Positions 6,807 through 15,568 of a stretch of 32,886 nt of DNA are shown here, piece after piece. The position numbers and the translations under genes were made by a program. Position 1 is the first letter of the stretch. Each line of letters opens with the position of its first letter. The notes beneath the pieces are model-generated. The model was not told the origin of the DNA. It saw only the letters and a program-made list of their open reading frames with translations, and did not search any database. Source of the stretch: Akkermansia muciniphila. GTDB taxonomy: Bacteria; Verrucomicrobiota; Verrucomicrobiia; Limisphaerales; UBA9464. The DNA is taken from the NCBI GenBank assembly GCA_945898055.1, contig CAMDGV010000050.1, positions 1 to 32,886 of the forward strand. The letters run 5' to 3'.

Positions 6807-9065
6807 TTATTTTGGAGGCACGCTCTGGGCGAGTCGAAGTTTGTATTCCGAGCGAGCGTGATCATAGGCTGCAATGGCTTGAAAATGCTCTGGCCCTTTG
6901 AAGAAGCGCTCTTTCTGTTTCCAGCACTGTTCCACTGAATCGAGGCACCATTGAATGGATCGACGTTCTCGGACTGGGAGCCCTCCAACTTCGATAAAAA
7001 TCGGATTGGTGTGCGAACTGGGTAGAATCCGAACCGCATACCATCCGCTGCGAGTGACTGGATGGCGAAAGGTGAGCTTGGAAACCGAACCGTCTGCTAG
7101 AAGAGTTGTCTGCGCGACTGGAATGCCGTTTCCGATTAGTTCGACCGTTACAGTGCGTGACTGCCCAATGCGGGCTCTTTCCAGATGCCAGAAGGGCTGT
7201 TCACTGAAGCGGCGACCTCGGATATCTTCGCGAGGAGTTGTTTCAAGGCGGGCAGCGGCGTTGATTTCGAAGGTGACCTCTTGCGGTCCTATAAGTCGCA
7301 ATTCGGAAGCACCCGTTCCCATGGATATGCCACCGGCATTGAATTCCATCAGATGGCTCCGTCCGTCACCGACGTAATTACGACCCGCTCGAATGCCTTC
7401 ACACCAATCTTCGTAACTCCATTTGGCGGGTAATTTGACATAGCTTCGACCGAGGCCAACGCGTTCGCCGTAGATGCAGGGAAAGTCAGTTTCGCCACTG
7501 ATGCGAGTTCGGTAACCGGCATTCAGGGTGTGGTACCAAATATTCAATTCCCAAGGGTAGGGGGTATCAACTGTGCTGATGAAGTCGACAGCCGGCACGG
7601 GTTTGGAATCGGGGCCAGGAACGGAGTGGGTGACATCGACAATGTATTCATTTGCGCCGATGCCGTTGAAAGGTGGAATTCGGTAGGTCGGTAACTCGGT
7701 TGAATCGAGTTCTAGGCCCCAACCACTATGAGCGGGTCCGGTCAATGCGCCCTGTGCTTTTGCCCATTTAAGCGTGTTCAGCCCCAATTTGGGCCAATGA
7801 TTTTTTGAAGTGCCGCCTGGATACATTTGATCTCGGAGCCGGAGCAGGCAGAGATGTCCCGATTCATGTGAGCCGAATCCACTCACTTCAACATCGTATC
7901 GCAGTAAATACGGCCAACGACTGACGGCTGAATCCTTCCCAGTGAAGAATTGCTTTTGGTAATCAAAGCAGGGGCCCCAAGTGAGATTAGCTCCAATCTT
8001 AAGATCTTCTCCGAGAACGTGTTTCATCATATCTGGGGCGTGAACGCCTTCGGTCGGTTTCTCGTAGTGGGCACAACCGGCGGCGTGAATGTGGTGATCC
8101 CCAGAAATCCAACCGGTCACGGCAGGATCGATCCAGCGGACCACCTTGAAATTCCAACGATTTACCCCCGCCGAAACAGTGACCTCGCGTCGCTCTGGGA
8201 TTGATTCAGGTCCACGAGAAAACTGCACCGTATAACGCCCTTCCGGAAGACGCAGGAGGTCGCCGTCGGATCTGTAAATCTGCTGTTGAAAGAAAAAATC
8301 TGGCGCGAGCCGCTTGGTTTGAGCCGGGTAAATATGGCCTTGAGGGTCGGTAATTAAGAGGGCAGCGGTGGTGGGATTTCCAGATTCATCTTGGACACCG
8401 AGCGTGACTTCCCGAGCTGGACTGCTGGTAAATAAGGTATCCACTTCGCTCCGAAAGCCGAGGTCTTGCGTGCCTTGGCCGACATCAAAAATAAGTCGAG
8501 CTTCGCGAGGACCCGCGTCACGGGAGTAGACTTGGAGCAATCGATATTCGACCGGAAGACCGCCCAGCGATGCGGACAAGGGTTGACTTTGGACGTATTG
8601 AAGATCGAGCCAGCGGTCGGGAACGGTGGCAGCTGGGGATCCGTGCAGGCGCTCGGCCTGAGGGCTTCGGATGCGAAGCGGCGCGGTCGTTCCAGCTTCA
8701 TTGTGGACTTTAATTAGAAAGGTTTTCCATCCGCCCTCGATGAGCAGTGGTAGGGCATTACCGGCTTTCGCCTTGACTCGCATTTCGGGGGTGATTTGAA
8801 CGAAATGGAGCACATAGATATCGAGTAGTTCCTGCGCGGCGCGGGCGGCATCGTCTGGCTTAGCTCGGCCTAGGGCTTTGGTTAATGCGGTTGTTTCGCG
8901 AGTGGAAAGCGGAGTTCCAGTAGCCTCAAGTGCCTCAACGACTCGGCGGATCTGAGCGGCAAACGGCTGTAGATCTGGCACCGGTACTAAGGGAACCTCT
9001 GCTTGAAGACAAAAAGAGAAGCCGACAGCCGTTGTAACGGAGAAGAGTAACTGCAGGGCGGTCAT
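6807..9065 (-). CDS. Secreted CehA/McbA family metallohydrolase (PHP-like)
   Basis: The 752-residue protein begins with a signal peptide (about residues 1-22). Residues ~100-310 contain extracellular beta-rich segments, including a carboxypeptidase-regulatory-like part (ALLITDPQGHIYPAQT, LPEGRYTVQFSRGP). The metallohydrolase part starts near residue 318 with GDHHIHAAGCAHYE (metal ligands H325 and H327) and continues with PAHSGWGLELD, a conserved GANEYIVD, and SGETDFPCIYGERVG, in the order expected for PHP/CehA proteins. The family includes a carbaryl hydrolase and many secreted esterase-like or nuclease-like proteins of Planctomycetota and Verrucomicrobiota; the substrate cannot be read from sequence. 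It is convergent with the preceding gene and has a weak terminator. Confidence 0.85.
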   Translation of the reverse strand: MTALQLLFSVTTAVGFSFCLQAEVPLVPVPDLQPFAAQIRRVVEALEATGTPLSTRETTALTKALGRAKPDDAARAAQELLDIYVLHFVQITPEMRVKAKAGNALPLLIEGGWKTFLIKVHNEAGTTAPLRIRSPQAERLHGSPAATVPDRWLDLQYVQSQPLSASLGGLPVEYRLLQVYSRDAGPREARLIFDVGQGTQDLGFRSEVDTLFTSSPAREVTLGVQDESGNPTTAALLITDPQGHIYPAQTKRLAPDFFFQQQIYRSDGDLLRLPEGRYTVQFSRGPESIPERREVTVSAGVNRWNFKVVRWIDPAVTGWISGDHHIHAAGCAHYEKPTEGVHAPDMMKHVLGEDLKIGANLTWGPCFDYQKQFFTGKDSAVSRWPYLLRYDVEVSGFGSHESGHLCLLRLRDQMYPGGTSKNHWPKLGLNTLKWAKAQGALTGPAHSGWGLELDSTELPTYRIPPFNGIGANEYIVDVTHSVPGPDSKPVPAVDFISTVDTPYPWELNIWYHTLNAGYRTRISGETDFPCIYGERVGLGRSYVKLPAKWSYEDWCEGIRAGRNYVGDGRSHLMEFNAGGISMGTGASELRLIGPQEVTFEINAAARLETTPREDIRGRRFSEQPFWHLERARIGQSRTVTVELIGNGIPVAQTTLLADGSVSKLTFRHPVTRSGWYAVRILPSSHTNPIFIEVGGLPVRERRSIQWCLDSVEQCWKQKERFFKGPEHFQAIAAYDHARSEYKLRLAQSVPPK

Positions 9066-9342
9066 AAGGTTGGAAATAGCGTGGAGTACTGGGTCAAGGT
9101 CAGTGAAGGGAGGAGTCTTTCAAAGACGATAGGTGTGGAATTTGCAAGAACCTGAACTGTCAGGAGCCCGTTGTCAGGTGTTGTTTAATGGAGATTTGTT
9201 TTCGGCAGCGTTGGGATCTTTAATTATTTCATTCAGCAGTTTGAAAAGGCTGAAGATTTCAGGCGTGTCGACCTTTGGCGAGAGGCGAGCCGAGTTCGAT
9301 CAGGGATGAATTACAAAGACGCAGGGCCAAAGGAAAGGCAAA

Positions 9343-9439
9343 CGTGGATCGGTGACTGAGCAAACCTCGATTATTTTAATGGCCAAGTAGGCTGATTTAA
9401 AAGGGTGGAGTCGGAGGAGGGTCGATCCACCGATCCACG
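9343..9439 (-). other. Long-range 12-bp inverted repeat downstream of recA
   Basis: cgtggatcggtg (9343-9354) is perfectly complementary to caccgatccacg (9428-9439), with 73 bases between. In the recA transcript the first arm begins 7 bases after the stop codon. There is no clear U-run, so it could be a factor-dependent terminator, an mRNA 3'-end stabiliser or a small structured RNA. The rest of the 9066-9342 gap shows no gene. Confidence 0.5.
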
Positions 9440-9446
9440 GGAAACT

Positions 9447-10568
9447 TTACTTAGTCGGGGCGGGTGACGCCGCGGCTATCGCTGCAGCCAAGCGTTTGGC
9501 CATAATTGCATCGTGGATCTTGCGGGCCAATTCTGGTTTTTCGACCAGTGTTTTGCGCGCGGCATCTTTGCCTTGACCGATCAGTTCTCCGTTAAACTGA
9601 ATCCACGATCCTTTCTTTTCCACCGTACCGGCATCCAAACCGACATCAATGAGAGAGCCCTCTTTGTCGATGCCGTGATTGAAGAAAATATCGAATTCCG
9701 CTTCGGTGAATGGCGGTGCTACTTTGTTCTTCACGATTTTAACTTTGACGTGGTTCCCAATCGCCGCACCGGAAGCATCCTTAAGGGTGTCTTTACGGCG
9801 GATATCAATCCGGACCGAGGCATAGAATTTGAGAGCCTTACCGCCGGGAGTTGTCTCCGGACTGCCAAACATAACCCCTACTTTTTCTCTCATCTGATTA
9901 GTAAAAAGGCAGGTGGTTTTGGCCTTACTCAGAATGGCGGTGAGTTTACGAAGAGCCTGACTCATCAACCGCGCTTGCATACCCATCGTGGCCATACCCA
10001 TCTCGCCTTCCAGTTCGGCTTTAGGGACCAGCGCGGCGACCGAATCGACGACGATAATATCCAAGGCACCCGATCGGGCGAGGGTTTCGCAAATGCTCAA
10101 AGCTTCCTCTCCCGAATCGGGTTGTGACACCAGGAGATCGTCAATATTGACCCCGAGTTTCTTGGCGTAAGCGGGGTCGAGGGCATGTTCGGCATCAATA
10201 AAGGCGGCCACCCCGCCGGCCTTTTGGGCGTTGGCAATCAGGTGGAGCATTAGAGTTGTTTTGCCAGAAGATTCCGGTCCATAGATTTCGACAACCCGAC
10301 CGCGTGGGACGCCGCCCACTCCGAGAGCGAGGTCGATTGCAAGGGCGCCCGTTGGGATGACTTCGATAGGTCGCAGTACTTGTGAACCCAAGCGCATAAT
10401 CGAGCCCTCGCCGTAGGTTTTTGTGATCGTGGAAATTGCAGATTCGAGTTCCTTAAGTTTGGCCGCGCTCGGTCTGGGGACTTCAGCCAAACCGGTTAAC
10501 GGAACGGCATTGACGATGGAGGGAGATTTAGTTTCGGACTTAGATAGGACAGGTGTTTTTTCGGCCAT
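9447..10568 (-). CDS. recA: Recombinase RecA
   Basis: RecA forms filaments on single-stranded DNA, drives strand exchange and triggers the SOS co-protease activity. The core is canonical: GEGSIMRLG (residues 53-61), Walker A GPESSGKT (97-104), Walker B region [20 protein letters not shown], the L1 loop [15 protein letters not shown], and the L2 region [22 protein letters not shown]. Relative to E. coli RecA the N-terminus is about 31 residues longer (Lys, Ser and Pro rich, no motif), and the C-terminus ends in an Ala/Pro-rich [16 protein letters not shown] rather than an acidic tail. ATG at 10568 has a pyrimidine-rich upstream stretch and no Shine-Dalgarno. It follows the aldo/keto reductase gene by 59 bp on the same strand. 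Confidence 0.97.
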   Translation of the reverse strand: MAEKTPVLSKSETKSPSIVNAVPLTGLAEVPRPSAAKLKELESAISTITKTYGEGSIMRLGSQVLRPIEVIPTGALAIDLALGVGGVPRGRVVEIYGPESSGKTTLMLHLIANAQKAGGVAAFIDAEHALDPAYAKKLGVNIDDLLVSQPDSGEEALSICETLARSGALDIIVVDSVAALVPKAELEGEMGMATMGMQARLMSQALRKLTAILSKAKTTCLFTNQMREKVGVMFGSPETTPGGKALKFYASVRIDIRRKDTLKDASGAAIGNHVKVKIVKNKVAPPFTEAEFDIFFNHGIDKEGSLIDVGLDAGTVEKKGSWIQFNGELIGQGKDAARKTLVEKPELARKIHDAIMAKRLAAAIAAASPAPTK

Positions 10569-10627
10569 AATAGGAGGAGGTAGATGATCTGTTGGGATTT
10601 GAGAAAGAGGATTTTAAAAGAAAGGGA

Positions 10628-11761
10628 TCAGTGGGTGTAAATGAGATCTGTGTCGGGGTGAATACCCCATCGTTCGGCGACTGATTCGAGATCGGCATCC
10701 AGATTCCATTGATCGGGAAGAGGATCGGTGGTGTGACCTCGTTTGGCGCCTTTCAGTGCCATTGAGCCGAAATTGTTACCAAGGTGCGCGATCCGTTCGA
10801 GTTCGTCGGTGCTTAAGTTGCCCCGTTTAACTCCAGCTAGATCATCGACCTTGGATTCGATCGTGCGAGATCCGTCTCCTATTTCTTGAATGAGCGTGGG
10901 AATGACGGATTCGACGGCAGGTTGAGCGAGATTCCATGCTGCGGCCAGTTGCAGTGGAGTGAGGTTATGTTTGGCGGCAATGGGGCGGAGATGAATGAGT
11001 TTTTCAACACCGGCTTCGACCCATCCCGCCGGTCGGAAAGCGCGATGATCTTGAGGGCCAAAGCTGTGGCCGGGACGGACATCATCGTGAAAGATCCCGC
11101 CGTAATCCACGACACGAGTCAGGATGCGGATATCGTGTGCTTTGGCCGCTGGGAGAACCAATGATCCTGGCCAAGGTTCAAAGGGGCCAAGAATGAGCAT
11201 GGCCCAATCGATGAGAGGACTGAACCGTTCGAAACAACGGATGAGATCGAGAGTGAATCCGTTGGCAGGGCCAGGGGCGATTCCAAGACGATCCGTTAAT
11301 CCAGCGTCAACTAACCGCTGCAGTTCAGTCCAAACCGTGTCTTGAGTGTAGCCAATCAGGTCCGGGTTATGAAGGAGCAGAACATCGAATTTGGAAACTT
11401 GGCAGCGCTCGAGAGATTTCTCAGTGGCCATTCGTAGGTAGGATCCATAGTCCTGCTTGGTACGAAGACGCGGGTCGGTAAACCGGGGGAACCCTTTTGC
11501 TCCATCCCGCCGTGTGGCGTAAAAATCATGTCCAATGCAACCCACGAGGCAGTAAGAATGCCTCGGGATCCCGGACAACGCCTGTCCTAGGAGGGTATCT
11601 GCTTCGCCGGATCCGTAGACGTCGGCGGTGAGAAAAGTTCGAACGCCTTGGTTCCAAGCGTGGCGAACAAGTTGAGTCCATCGAGCGGGGTCGAGGGGGT
11701 GCCCATAGTTCATGAAGCGCCCACCGTTCCAAGTACCGAAGGCGGTTTGGGTAATGTCCAT
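10628..11761 (-). CDS. Aldo/keto reductase family protein
   Basis: NAD(P)H-dependent oxidoreductase fold (TIM barrel). The start chosen is ATG 11761 (MDITQTAFGTWNGG), which has a GGAAAG a few bases upstream and opens directly on the first barrel strand. An in-frame ATG at 11851 would overlap the preceding gene by 4 bases (ATGA) but adds 30 basic residues with no counterpart in the family. Recognisable parts are TADVYGSGEADTLLGQAL (catalytic Asp and Tyr), SLERCQVSKFDVLLLHNPD (His), DAGLTDRLGIAPG, and PLQLAAAWNLAQPAVESVIP near the end. The strand that normally ends in the catalytic Lys reads YCLVGCIGHDF, so the Lys appears to be missing. It lies between a pseudopilin gene and recA; no pathway can be inferred. 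Confidence 0.85.
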   Translation of the reverse strand: MDITQTAFGTWNGGRFMNYGHPLDPARWTQLVRHAWNQGVRTFLTADVYGSGEADTLLGQALSGIPRHSYCLVGCIGHDFYATRRDGAKGFPRFTDPRLRTKQDYGSYLRMATEKSLERCQVSKFDVLLLHNPDLIGYTQDTVWTELQRLVDAGLTDRLGIAPGPANGFTLDLIRCFERFSPLIDWAMLILGPFEPWPGSLVLPAAKAHDIRILTRVVDYGGIFHDDVRPGHSFGPQDHRAFRPAGWVEAGVEKLIHLRPIAAKHNLTPLQLAAAWNLAQPAVESVIPTLIQEIGDGSRTIESKVDDLAGVKRGNLSTDELERIAHLGNNFGSMALKGAKRGHTTDPLPDQWNLDADLESVAERWGIHPDTDLIYTH

Positions 11762-11847
11762 TGGGGATACTTTCCGAACTCTTGGCCTTGGGTGCGATAG
11801 GATTCGGCGAGGAATATTCGTGGAGAGGTGTGGAAGGAGGGTGGGAG

Positions 11848-12531
11848 TCATGGATTCCAGATCAGTGGGCTAGTGGAGTTGGAGGCAGCGGAACGAGGGG
11901 TGCTGAAGTGTCGCACTGAGCCGTCCACAAAAAGAATGTTGGCGCCGTTGCCGTGGATTTGTGGGTGAAGATTGCCCCGACCCGCGCAGGCTGCCAGGCG
12001 ACCATTGTCGAAGAGCCAGACGGTCTGAGATGGAGTGGGGACAGAATCAGTTCGGGTTTGTTGAGTGTTACGGCCGTTGCCGTTGAGTTCGCGATTGAGG
12101 CAATAGTGAAAGAGCAAATTCCCATTGCTTCGTCGTCGATTTGACGGGCAGAACCAGAGCGGATGCCCGAGCGAGGCCTGGGCATTGGTCCGCCAAGCGC
12201 CCTCTGCATGGTAAGGTTTGATGGAGAGAAAAGGAGGCAGATCGACGTACCAAGCTCGAGAGCGAGAAATACCATTGGGCGCTCCGTCCCAAGGAAGAAA
12301 TCCCGCAGAATCGGCAGAATAAAGAGAGGTTGCGAGGGCCCATTGACGGAGAGTACCGAGGCAGGAGACTGCCCCAACTCGATGGAATGTTCGGGCGAAA
12401 GCCGGGATGAGTAATGCGGCCAACAGGCCGATAACCGTCGTGACAACGAGGAGTTCGATTAGAGTAAAGGCGAACTGTCCGTGGATTTTAATCTTAAATC
12501 TCGGTAATTTTTTGGAAGCGATAGATTTCAT
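11848..12531 (-). CDS. Type II secretion-like pseudopilin (N-terminal methylation motif)
   Basis: A short basic leader precedes [20 protein letters not shown], a prepilin peptidase site with Glu at mature position 5 and the hydrophobic helix that lets pseudopilins assemble. The rest is the C-terminal globular part common in Verrucomicrobiota and Planctomycetota: CLGTLRQWALATSLYSADSAGFLPWDG, a WFCPSN segment, and a final HGNGANILFVDGSVRHF, matching the H...gan.lf.DGhv motif of this family. It is 227 residues long, normal for the group. These genes occur in many copies in such genomes with unknown individual roles. Its stop overlaps the upstream alternative start of the reductase gene. Confidence 0.85.
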   Translation of the reverse strand: MKSIASKKLPRFKIKIHGQFAFTLIELLVVTTVIGLLAALLIPAFARTFHRVGAVSCLGTLRQWALATSLYSADSAGFLPWDGAPNGISRSRAWYVDLPPFLSIKPYHAEGAWRTNAQASLGHPLWFCPSNRRRSNGNLLFHYCLNRELNGNGRNTQQTRTDSVPTPSQTVWLFDNGRLAACAGRGNLHPQIHGNGANILFVDGSVRHFSTPRSAASNSTSPLIWNP

Positions 12532-12812
12532 TCGGTCTGGTAACCGACCCCATGAAATCAGAAGAGGAAAGATTCAGCACTGGGCGAGTGGCGCCCACCC
12601 CCTATTTCAATCGAACCAGCGTGCATTCGCCAGTATCGTCCTCTTGCCACTTCGTCTGACCCTGCCCAACGGGTTACTCCATCTTCAGTCAATTGGCAGA
12701 CCGAACCGAGTGCTTACCGCTCGGTGGTAAATGGGAGTGCAGAGCGCCGTGACGGTCGGTGTTTCCCGAGTAGTTCGACTTACGAACTGAGCTGAATTTA
12801 GAAAGAGGAAAG
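12532..12812. other. Non-coding stretch upstream of the pseudopilin gene
   Basis: No gene is supported; a 107-codon plus-strand frame through it starts inside the pseudopilin gene and looks like a shadow. It should hold the promoter of the minus-strand pseudopilin, but I cannot place -10 and -35 boxes with confidence. Confidence 0.4.
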
Positions 12813-12883
12813 ACTGCCGCTCACTTAAGTAAGCAGACTTACGCTCCACCTAAAAAACGTCTAGAGCGGGGTAAAGCGGCAGT
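12813..12883 (-). ncRNA. Branched RNA structure downstream of serA
   Basis: A 9-bp outer stem pairs actgccgct (12813-12821) with agcggcagt (12875-12883). Two hairpins fill the loop: taagt/actta (12826-12830 with 12837-12841, loop of 6) and, directly abutting, cgctc/gagcg (12842-12846 with 12864-12868). This predicts a three-way junction of about 71 nucleotides. On the minus strand it begins 12 bases after the serA stop and is followed by a pyrimidine-rich run (ctttcctctttct), so it may be an unusual terminator. A small RNA, or a leader element for the pseudopilin gene 280 bases on, is also possible. I do not recognise a known riboswitch core. Confidence 0.45.
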
Positions 12884-12895
12884 TTTGATTGATGA

Positions 12896-14494
12896 TTAGA
12901 GGGTGACCACTCGCACGTTATAAATGGCTCGGTCAGCGGCAAGTTGGTCGAGGCAATCCTTGAGCGGTTTGGTATCTAAAAGTAGGACGGTGAGGGCTTG
13001 TCCCCCAGCGGTTTCTCTACCGAGGCTCATGCTGGCGATGTTGACATTGTGATCGGCAAGAATGCTGCCTAACTTGCCGATCATTCCGGGGCGGTCTTGA
13101 TGATTGAGCAGCAAAAGGGTGCCCTTGGTTGGGATCTCGACGGCGGTGCTGAACAGTCGGACGATCCGAGGATTGTTCGGCGATCCAAAGAAGGTCCCGC
13201 CTGCGCTCCCTACTTTGGTGTCGCCGGCAAACAACTGAACATGGAGCCATTCGTTAAAAGTGACTGGTTCATCGGATCGTTTTTCTTCGACGGTGATACC
13301 CAGATTTGAGGCAATGGAGCGGACATTAATCGTGTTAACATCTTGAGGTCCGTTGGTGCTGAGGAATCCCTTTAAAACGGCGCGGGTCACTGGATCTGTG
13401 GCCGGTAAGTCCTTGGCTTTACCTCCAAAGGTGACGTAGATTCGATCGACACCTGAGGCCCCCATTTGACTCAGCAACTTGCCAATTTTTTCGCCGAGGG
13501 CGACGTAGGGTTGGATGATCTCGAAAGATTTGGCATCGACTCCGGGCAGATTCACTGCGTTACGAACTTCGCCGGTAAGTAGAAAACTAGTAATAATTTC
13601 GGCGACCTCGAGTCCGCATTTTTCCTGAGCTTCCTCGGTACTAGCACCGAGGTGAGGAGTCAGGATCACATTAGGGAGCGATCGCAAAGGATGATCTGCG
13701 GCGAGGGGTTCGGCCGCAAAGACATCGAGAGCGGCACCGCTGACTTTGCCCGAAACGAGGGCGGCAACTAGGTCCGTTTGATTAATAATTTCGCCACGAG
13801 CACAATTTATAATCCGCACCCCCGGCTTCATCTTAGAGATTGATTCGGCATTGATCATCCCGCGCGTCTCTGCGGTGACCGGCATATGAACGGTGATGAA
13901 GTCAGAGGATTGATAAAGGGAGTCAACTTCTGTGGCGAGGTCTACGCCCAACTGTTTGGCTCGCGATTCAGTGAGGAAGGGGTCATAGGCAAGAACCTTT
14001 AGTCCAAAGGCAAGAGCCCGCTTGGCGACTTCCGAACCGATGCGCCCCATCCCGAGAACGCCCAGCGTTTTTCCGAAAACCTCGAGACCTTGAAAGGCTT
14101 TCCGGTCCCATTTTCCGGCAACCATAGTCGCGTGAGCCTGCGGAATTCGGCGCGCGAGAGCCCCGAGCATGAAGAAGGTTAGTTCGGCGGTGGTGATAGT
14201 ATTTCCGGCGGGAGTGTTCATCACCACGACGCCGCGTTGTGTTGCGGCTTCCACATCGACATTATCGATCCCGACCCCGGCCCGGCCGACGACCCGGAGT
14301 TTAGGTGCAGACTCAAGGACGGTGCGCGTTACCTTTGTTTCGGACCGGACCACCATGGCTTCGACATCGGCGAGGAGCGGCAACAGTTCCGCCTCGGGAA
14401 GGTGCTTAGGAAGGACGGTTACCTTGAACTCGGGGCGAGCGTGGAAATACGCAATCCCACGGGGTGAAATGGGGTCACAGACAAGAACGTGCAT
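12896..14494 (-). CDS. serA: D-3-phosphoglycerate dehydrogenase
   Basis: First step of serine biosynthesis: oxidises 3-phosphoglycerate with NAD+. ATG 14494 gives 532 residues beginning MHVLVCDPISPRG, the normal length and opening for the long bacterial form; the frame extends to 14602 but that part has no counterpart. Rossmann motif LGMGRIG at residues 147-153, catalytic Arg in NCARGEIIN, Glu in AAEPLAADHPL, and His in LTPHLGASTEEAQEKCG. An intervening ASB domain (about 320-450) and a C-terminal ACT domain (RPGMIGKLGSILADHNVNIA) follow, the latter probably sensing serine. The gene is divergent from the TPR gene at 14619 with a 124-bp shared promoter region, and ends next to a branched RNA structure. 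Confidence 0.95.
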   Translation of the reverse strand: MHVLVCDPISPRGIAYFHARPEFKVTVLPKHLPEAELLPLLADVEAMVVRSETKVTRTVLESAPKLRVVGRAGVGIDNVDVEAATQRGVVVMNTPAGNTITTAELTFFMLGALARRIPQAHATMVAGKWDRKAFQGLEVFGKTLGVLGMGRIGSEVAKRALAFGLKVLAYDPFLTESRAKQLGVDLATEVDSLYQSSDFITVHMPVTAETRGMINAESISKMKPGVRIINCARGEIINQTDLVAALVSGKVSGAALDVFAAEPLAADHPLRSLPNVILTPHLGASTEEAQEKCGLEVAEIITSFLLTGEVRNAVNLPGVDAKSFEIIQPYVALGEKIGKLLSQMGASGVDRIYVTFGGKAKDLPATDPVTRAVLKGFLSTNGPQDVNTINVRSIASNLGITVEEKRSDEPVTFNEWLHVQLFAGDTKVGSAGGTFFGSPNNPRIVRLFSTAVEIPTKGTLLLLNHQDRPGMIGKLGSILADHNVNIASMSLGRETAGGQALTVLLLDTKPLKDCLDQLAADRAIYNVRVVTL

Positions 14495-14618
14495 AAAGTC
14501 GGGCGCAACAATAGGAAGTGAAGGCCGTTCGGTCAACGCAGGAGGAAGCACACGCAGGAGGAAGCCACCGGTTCGGTCTTGTCTTTCCTCTTTGGACGGC
14601 AATCATCTCTCCATCGTT

Positions 14619-15353
14619 ATGAGTTTGCAGATCCAACCTAACCCTGAAAAACAACAACCCGAATTCGACCTGTCTTTTTCCGCCATGACTTGGCTCGAGG
14701 AAAATAAGCGACTTTTAACAATTGCCTTTGTGATTGTGTCGGTGGGGGTGGTGGGGGCGATCATTCAAAAGAATCTCCGAGCAACCTCGGAAGCAGCAGC
14801 AGAGAGTGCTCTTTTTGATGTTCTTAAATTGGGTGTTAAAGACACGGTTATCCCCGCTCAATCGTTAGAGAAGGTGGTTGCTGAACACTCGGGGACGAAG
14901 GCAGCCGAACGGGCTTCACTGCTGTTTGCGACTCGCCTGTACGAGGAAGGGAAATTTCTCGATGCACAGAAAGCCTTTGAGAAGTTTGTCGCTGCTCATT
15001 CCGAAAGTTCGCTGAGTGCGACAGCGGTTCTTGGGATTGCGACGTCTCTCGATGCTCAGAATAAAACAACAGAGGCTATTTCGGCCTATCAGAGCTTCAT
15101 TATTGGCTTTCCCAAAGATTCTCTGATTGTTGACGCCCGACTTTCCAAGGCCCGTATCCATGAGTCGATCAGTCAATTTAAGGAAGCTCTGGCTTTGTAC
15201 GATGAACTCGGTCGGGGAGGATTTAATGGGGGCACGCAGGAAGCGTCTCGTCGGCGTGCTTTATTAATTCAGGCGCACCCTGACTTAGCCCCAATGCCGG
15301 CCGCTCTGACCAACTCAATCAAGAGTCCCTCGGCCGGTAATTCAGTGCCGTAA
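14619..15353 (+). CDS. Membrane-anchored TPR protein (YfgM/BamD-like)
   Basis: The frame runs far upstream but that part is antisense to serA; ATG 14619 gives 244 residues. A soluble N-terminus (about 30 residues) with MTWLEENKRLL precedes one membrane helix (about residues 32-50, LTIAFVIVSVGVVGAI), followed by an outward-facing tetratricopeptide domain: AERASLLFATRLYEEGKFLDAQKA, ATAVLGIATSLDAQNKTTEAISAY, DARLSKARIHESISQFKEALALYDEL. The single-helix-plus-TPR layout resembles YfgM, which works with the SecYEG translocon, but sequence alone does not establish orthology. The C-terminal 30 residues are Ala, Pro and Ser rich and probably unstructured. Confidence 0.8.
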   Translation: MSLQIQPNPEKQQPEFDLSFSAMTWLEENKRLLTIAFVIVSVGVVGAIIQKNLRATSEAAAESALFDVLKLGVKDTVIPAQSLEKVVAEHSGTKAAERASLLFATRLYEEGKFLDAQKAFEKFVAAHSESSLSATAVLGIATSLDAQNKTTEAISAYQSFIIGFPKDSLIVDARLSKARIHESISQFKEALALYDELGRGGFNGGTQEASRRRALLIQAHPDLAPMPAALTNSIKSPSAGNSVP

Positions 15354-15404
15354 AGTCATGGCCCGTGTTTGCCTCAGCTTCCAACGTCTGGCGGCGATTT
15401 CCTA

Positions 15405-15428
15405 GGGAGGGAGTAGAAGCTCTCTCCC
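15405..15428 (+). other. 9-bp hairpin between the TPR gene and mutT
   Basis: gggagggag (15405-15413) pairs with ctctctccc (15420-15428) around tagaag, with one G-U pair on the RNA. Flanking cgatt and aatcg can extend it across a bulge. No T-run follows. Probably an RNA 3'-end structure for the TPR gene, or a terminator needing a factor. Confidence 0.45.
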
Positions 15429-15568
15429 AATCGTCAAACGCTAAGGGAAGATCCGCGATCTGTCTCCGCTGGGGCGATTGCGAGACGGTCGGTTCTAGTC
15501 GATGAATTCAATTTTTTGGACCCAGTGAAAACAAACGTTCATCGACCCTTTTATCAAATTTTCTGGCG

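Noticed and set aside
9513-10127. 204-codon plus-strand frame
   Set aside because: Antisense shadow of recA.
14495-14602. Longer serA start
   Set aside because: The added 36 residues have no counterpart in the family and would nearly meet the divergent gene's start codon.
14169-14618. Upstream extension of the TPR gene frame
   Set aside because: It is antisense to serA, has a composition unlike the real protein, and ATG 14619 gives a normal protein start.
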